Shown here: positions 61,350-64,000 of the stretch, piece by piece
How positions within the stretch are numbered: the first letter of the stretch is position 1
How the letters are laid out: the number at the start of each line of letters is the position of its first letter
DNA from: Tessaracoccus sp.
GTDB lineage: Bacteria; Actinomycetota; Actinomycetes; Propionibacteriales; Propionibacteriaceae
Reading direction: 5' to 3'
Length of the DNA: 64,000 bases
Assembly (NCBI RefSeq): GCF_016714275.1
Contig: NZ_JADJNP010000008.1
Location: 1-64,000 of the forward strand
Translations under genes and position numbers: made by a program
Notes under the pieces: model-generated
What the model was told of the DNA's origin: nothing
The model's input: only the letters and a program-made list of their open reading frames with translations
Database searches by the model: none

Positions 61350-61898
61350 ATGGATCAGGATCAGGCACCGTCGATCTCTGAACTCCGGCAATTCGCATTG
61401 GAGGTCGAGCGCGAGCACATGCTCAACCGGCCGTTGGCGCCAGGCCTGCTGGCACTCGCGCGCGGCTACCTCCGCGACGTCCCCGCGCCGCCGGCGCCGG
61501 TGGTCGCTGACGGCGCCGTCGTCGCCCGCGCGGCCGCGACCGACGTCACCCAGCAGGTGACGCCTGCCGTCGCGGTGCAGCTCGTCGTTCGGCCGATCGC
61601 GAACGATCGCCCGACGTCAGCCGCAGGCGAGGTCGACGTCCCGCAGGCGCACCTCGTGCCGACGGGCGTTCCGGCATTGCCGGTCCGCCACGTCGCGCCG
61701 CACACGGCGCTCCGGCCGTTCGTCGCGCACGTCGCCGACGACCAGACCGAGGACCCGGTCCCGGATGAGATCGACGACGGGTCGATGACCACGCCAGTGC
61801 CGGTCGACGTCTCGCCCTACGGCGAGCGCATCAGCCACCGCCTCAAGCCGACGGTCTGCCTGCCGATCGTCGCGCCGCCGTCGGGGCCCGTCCGTTGA
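61350..61898 (+). CDS. Hypothetical Val/Pro-rich protein
   Basis: 182 residues. A helical N-terminus (ISELRQFALEVEREHMLNRP) followed by a long Ala/Val/Pro region without motif (VRPIANDRPTSAAGEV...), probably disordered. First gene under the 61.3 kb promoter. TTGA overlap with the next gene. Confidence 0.65.
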   Translation: MDQDQAPSISELRQFALEVEREHMLNRPLAPGLLALARGYLRDVPAPPAPVVADGAVVARAAATDVTQQVTPAVAVQLVVRPIANDRPTSAAGEVDVPQAHLVPTGVPALPVRHVAPHTALRPFVAHVADDQTEDPVPDEIDDGSMTTPVPVDVSPYGERISHRLKPTVCLPIVAPPSGPVR

Positions 61899-62260
61899 CC
61901 CGCCGCGCGGTCATCATCGAAGGCATCCGGCGTGGGCGCCCCAAGTCCGCGCCGGCTACGTCGCCGCGGTACACCTACGCCGTCCTGCTGGATGCGGAAT
62001 CGCGGAAGCTGCTGATCTCAGGGACCCTGGACTACATCTTGGACCGGGCTGAGCAGCTCGACCTGGAGATCGTGTTCATGAGCACGAAGCCCTTTGTGGC
62101 GCGGCCGACCGACGCCGCCACCGAAGCAGCCGCCCGGCGCCATGTCCCGGCTCGGCTGCTACTGCGTCGCACGCGAGTCCGACCGTGGGTGACCAGCTCT
62201 GGCTGTGGCCGACGGCTGGCGATGACTACGCCTGGCAGGGCCCCGTCGAAGATCCCGTAG
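61895..62260 (+). CDS. Hypothetical protein
   Basis: 121 residues from TTG. Basic start (RRAVIIEGIRRGRPKSA), YAVLLDAESRKLLISGTLDYILDRAEQLDLEIVFMS looks like a small alpha/beta fold. The last 25 residues overlap the next reading frame and may be spurious. Confidence 0.5.
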   Translation: MTRRAVIIEGIRRGRPKSAPATSPRYTYAVLLDAESRKLLISGTLDYILDRAEQLDLEIVFMSTKPFVARPTDAATEAAARRHVPARLLLRRTRVRPWVTSSGCGRRLAMTTPGRAPSKIP

Positions 62261-62490
62261 CGCGGGAACGCCGGCTCCGCCGGCGCGCCGCCGACGAGGT
62301 CACTGCCGAAGATCGGATCGACTACGAGCTGTGGAAGGTCGGGCTTGACCCCTGCCCACGTCCTGCAGCTGCTGATGCCACGCCACCACACACCGAAAGG
62401 TCGTCGCAATGCCCGATGATACTCAGACGCCGATGCTCGATCGGCTGCGCGCCGTCAACGCTCAGAGCCAGGCCATCGGCGAGTTTCTAG
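62185..62490 (+). CDS. Small hypothetical protein (uncertain)
   Basis: 101 residues from GTG. DQLWLWPTAGDDYAWQGPVEDPVARERRLRRRAADEVTAEDRIDYELWK looks protein-like; the C-terminal 30 residues overlap the next gene and are Arg/Ser-rich. Either the frame ends early through an error, or only one of the overlapping genes is real. Confidence 0.4.
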   Translation: MGDQLWLWPTAGDDYAWQGPVEDPVARERRLRRRAADEVTAEDRIDYELWKVGLDPCPRPAAADATPPHTERSSQCPMILRRRCSIGCAPSTLRARPSASF

Positions 62491-62795
62491 AGTGGCTCCA
62501 CGAGCGCGACATCGTCCTAGCCGAGCACGTGCGCGACGCGGTCTATGTGTGCGCAACGTGCGGCCAGGTCCCGTACGCGCAGGTCTACCGGCCTGGCCTC
62601 GACGACGACGAGGAACGTCGACACATGCGTACGCACTGTGCCGGGAACGGTGGTGACAGCGCCGTCGACTACACGCCCGCAGGTCTCTACCTCGCCAGGC
62701 CGTCGACGGACACGCTCCTCGCGGAATTCTTCGACATCGACCTGACCGCTGTCGAGCGCGAGCGCCGTGCGCTCCTCGCCAACCTCCCACGGTAG
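62409..62795 (+). CDS. Conserved phage-type protein with CxxC
   Basis: 128 residues. NAQSQAIGEFLEWLHERDIVLAEH is a helix pattern seen repeatedly in phage proteins of unknown role (S-Q-x-I-G-x-F-x-E-W-L). YVCATCGQVPY and HMRTHCAG add a metal-like site. AAAGG ribosome-binding site. Confidence 0.65.
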   Translation: MPDDTQTPMLDRLRAVNAQSQAIGEFLEWLHERDIVLAEHVRDAVYVCATCGQVPYAQVYRPGLDDDEERRHMRTHCAGNGGDSAVDYTPAGLYLARPSTDTLLAEFFDIDLTAVERERRALLANLPR

Positions 62796-62805
62796 CCCCC
62801 ACGCC

Positions 62806-63030
62806 ATGCCCAACCCGAAGAACCGGCGTACGCAGTCACCCGTCCAGACGACGATCATGCGGTGCCTGTGTCGACCATCCCCGCCGCCGACCGTCACGCT
62901 GCTGATCTGGTCGGTCGCGCGTCGTCACCCACGCGCGGACGTCCGCCACGCGATCGACGTCCTCGCCGCGCGCGGCAAGATCCAGGTCCGTGGTGAGCGC
63001 ATCGCACGGATCGGCGCCAGCCTACTCTGA
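62806..63030 (+). CDS. Winged-helix-like small protein
   Basis: 74 residues. TVTLLIWSVARRHPRADVRHAIDVLAARGKIQVRGERIARIG has the helix-helix-wing layout of a small DNA-binding domain. Basic N-terminus. Convergent and abutting the ribonucleotide reductase gene. Confidence 0.6.
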   Translation: MPNPKNRRTQSPVQTTIMRCLCRPSPPPTVTLLIWSVARRHPRADVRHAIDVLAARGKIQVRGERIARIGASLL

Positions 63031-64000
63031 CTACGAGCACCCGCTCGTGCTGCCGCAGTTGGGGCACTTGTGGCACGCGCCGTTGCGCACCATCAGCGTG
63101 CCGCACTCGTGGCAGGGCGGCGCATCCGTCGCCGCGACCCAGGGCGTCGCAGGCTGCGCCGGCAGCGCCGCCGCGACGGTCGGCGCCGCCGCCGGCGTCG
63201 ATCCCATCGCCGGTCGCCGCGCCGCGAACCGCTCGAGCCACCGGAAGACGTAGTCCATGATCGACGTGGCCAGCGGGATGTCCGAGTTGCCGGTGAAGCC
63301 GCTCGGCTCGAACCGCGTGCCCTTGAACTTGTCGACCAGCAGCGCCAACGGCGCACCGTGCTGCAGCGCGATCGACACGGCCGTCGCGAACGAGTCGACC
63401 AGGCCGGCGATCGTCGAGCCCTCCTTCGCCATCCGCACGAAGATCTCGCCCGGCGTCCCGTCGGCGTACAGGCCGACCGTGATGTAGCCCTCGTGGCCGC
63501 CGATCGCGAACTTGTGGGTCATGCTGTGACGGTCGCGCGTGAGCTTGTGGCGTCGGGGCGGTGGCGGACCGTCGGTGGTCACTGCCACCGTGACCGGGGT
63601 CGCCGTCGCTGCGTTCGACGCCGTCGCCGTCGCCGACGTCGATAGCGGCTGCGTCCGCTTGCAGCCGTCACGGTAGACCGCGATGGCCTTCAGGCCCAGC
63701 TGCCACGCCTGGAGGTAGGCATCCTCGATGTCTGTGACGGTGCAGTCGGTGGGCAGGTTGACCGTCTTCGAGATCACACCCGACAGGAACGGCTGCACTG
63801 CGGCCATCATGCGCAGGTGGCCCAGGTAGTGGATCGACCGCGTGCCGTTGTTGCTGCGGAACGCGCAGTCGAACACCGACAGGTGCTCGGCCTTGAACCC
63901 GGGCGCACCCTCGATGGTGTCACGATTGGTGATGTACGCGACGATGGCGTCGATCGCCGGCGCGCCGTAGCCGAGCTTGGTCAGCGCCTCGGGGACGGTC
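63031..64000 (-). CDS. nrdJ: Class II (B12-dependent) ribonucleotide reductase, C-terminal part
   Basis: About 322 C-terminal residues; the N-terminus lies beyond the right edge. GAPGFKAEHLSVFDCAF, GTRSIHYLGHLRMMAAVQPF, LSGVISKTVNLPTDCTV and LKAIAVYRDGCKRTQPL are the hallmark C-terminal barrel motifs of adenosylcobalamin-dependent NrdJ. A TSCPD-type domain (ITVGLYADGTPGEIFVRMAK) and a terminal zinc-type CHECGTLMVRNGACHKCPNCG follow, whose cysteines re-reduce the active site through thioredoxin. It supplies dNTPs with or without oxygen; thioredoxin genes at 27.8 and 30.4 kb could serve it. Confidence 0.93.
   Translation of the reverse strand, partial: TVPEALTKLGYGAPAIDAIVAYITNRDTIEGAPGFKAEHLSVFDCAFRSNNGTRSIHYLGHLRMMAAVQPFLSGVISKTVNLPTDCTVTDIEDAYLQAWQLGLKAIAVYRDGCKRTQPLSTSATATASNAATATPVTVAVTTDGPPPPRRHKLTRDRHSMTHKFAIGGHEGYITVGLYADGTPGEIFVRMAKEGSTIAGLVDSFATAVSIALQHGAPLALLVDKFKGTRFEPSGFTGNSDIPLATSIMDYVFRWLERFAARRPAMGSTPAAAPTVAAALPAQPATPWVAATDAPPCHECGTLMVRNGACHKCPNCGSTSGCS

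Overview
The window is about 64 kb of GC-rich DNA (I estimate the high 60s % by eye) packed with roughly 120 mostly short, mostly unrecognisable genes on both strands. It has no rRNA or tRNA that I could see, no ribosomal-protein, housekeeping or central-metabolism clusters, and very short intergenic spaces with many ATGA, GTGA and TTGA stop/start overlaps. This looks like a large phage, phage-plasmid or other extrachromosomal element of a high-GC bacterium, not chromosome. The host is not identifiable. A spanin-like protein, a lipoprotein and sigma70-type promoters weakly favour a Gram-negative host such as Myxococcota, but a high-GC Gram-positive is not excluded. Both window edges cut genes (the one at the left edge runs off its 3' side and the ribonucleotide reductase at the right edge lacks its N-terminus), so the element is larger than what is seen here.

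Layout. 0-4.96 kb: leftward nucleic-acid/zinc-type small genes controlled by palindromic TCGC-N4-GCGA boxes, with four copies of a terminator-tailed repeat. 4.95-13.7 kb: a likely virion or cell-envelope module of single-pass membrane proteins, a peptidoglycan-binding-like protein, a transglutaminase-like thiol protease, an HELAH metalloprotease, paired membrane-hairpin proteins and small basic proteins. 13.7-15.6 kb: a receiver domain and small DNA/zinc-binding genes. 15.6-20.8 kb: the best structural-gene candidate region, with strong ribosome-binding sites, beta-rich products and an HNH homing-type endonuclease lodged in it. 20.8-28.2 kb: a long leftward operon with an RNA-ligase-like enzyme and a thioredoxin. 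28.3-33.6 kb: more C-terminally anchored membrane proteins, a second thioredoxin, a spanin-like protein and a SleB-like hydrolase. 33.6-36 kb: a duplicated, rearranged patch. 36-46 kb: singly transcribed small basic genes, a holin plus M15 endolysin pair, a glycosyltransferase, and HTH and ribbon-helix-helix regulators around an AT-rich repeat region. 46.4-63 kb: a long rightward run with a 683-residue membrane-anchored protein, a ComM/YifB AAA+ protein, an 884-residue unknown protein, a broken NadD-like gene, a Lar-type anti-restriction protein and a tyrosine recombinase. 63-64 kb: a class II ribonucleotide reductase.

Two promoter types organise the element. About thirty genes start 5-10 bases after a TANNNT box, most often the extended form TGGTAGGCT, so their mRNAs should be leaderless. 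These serve mainly the membrane, basic and structural-type genes. A second set of promoters carries a TCGC-N4-GCGA palindrome on the -35, spacer, -10 or start, and serves mainly nucleic-acid and regulatory genes.

The most interesting reading is that this is a large tailless virus-like element. It has lysis genes, many C-terminally anchored membrane proteins carrying peptidoglycan-active domains, and beta-rich highly translated candidates for capsid proteins, but no portal, large terminase, tape-measure, sheath or baseplate gene that I could recognise in 64 kb. That is an inference: no packaging ATPase was found either, and structure prediction of the proteins at 17.2-20.8 kb would decide it.
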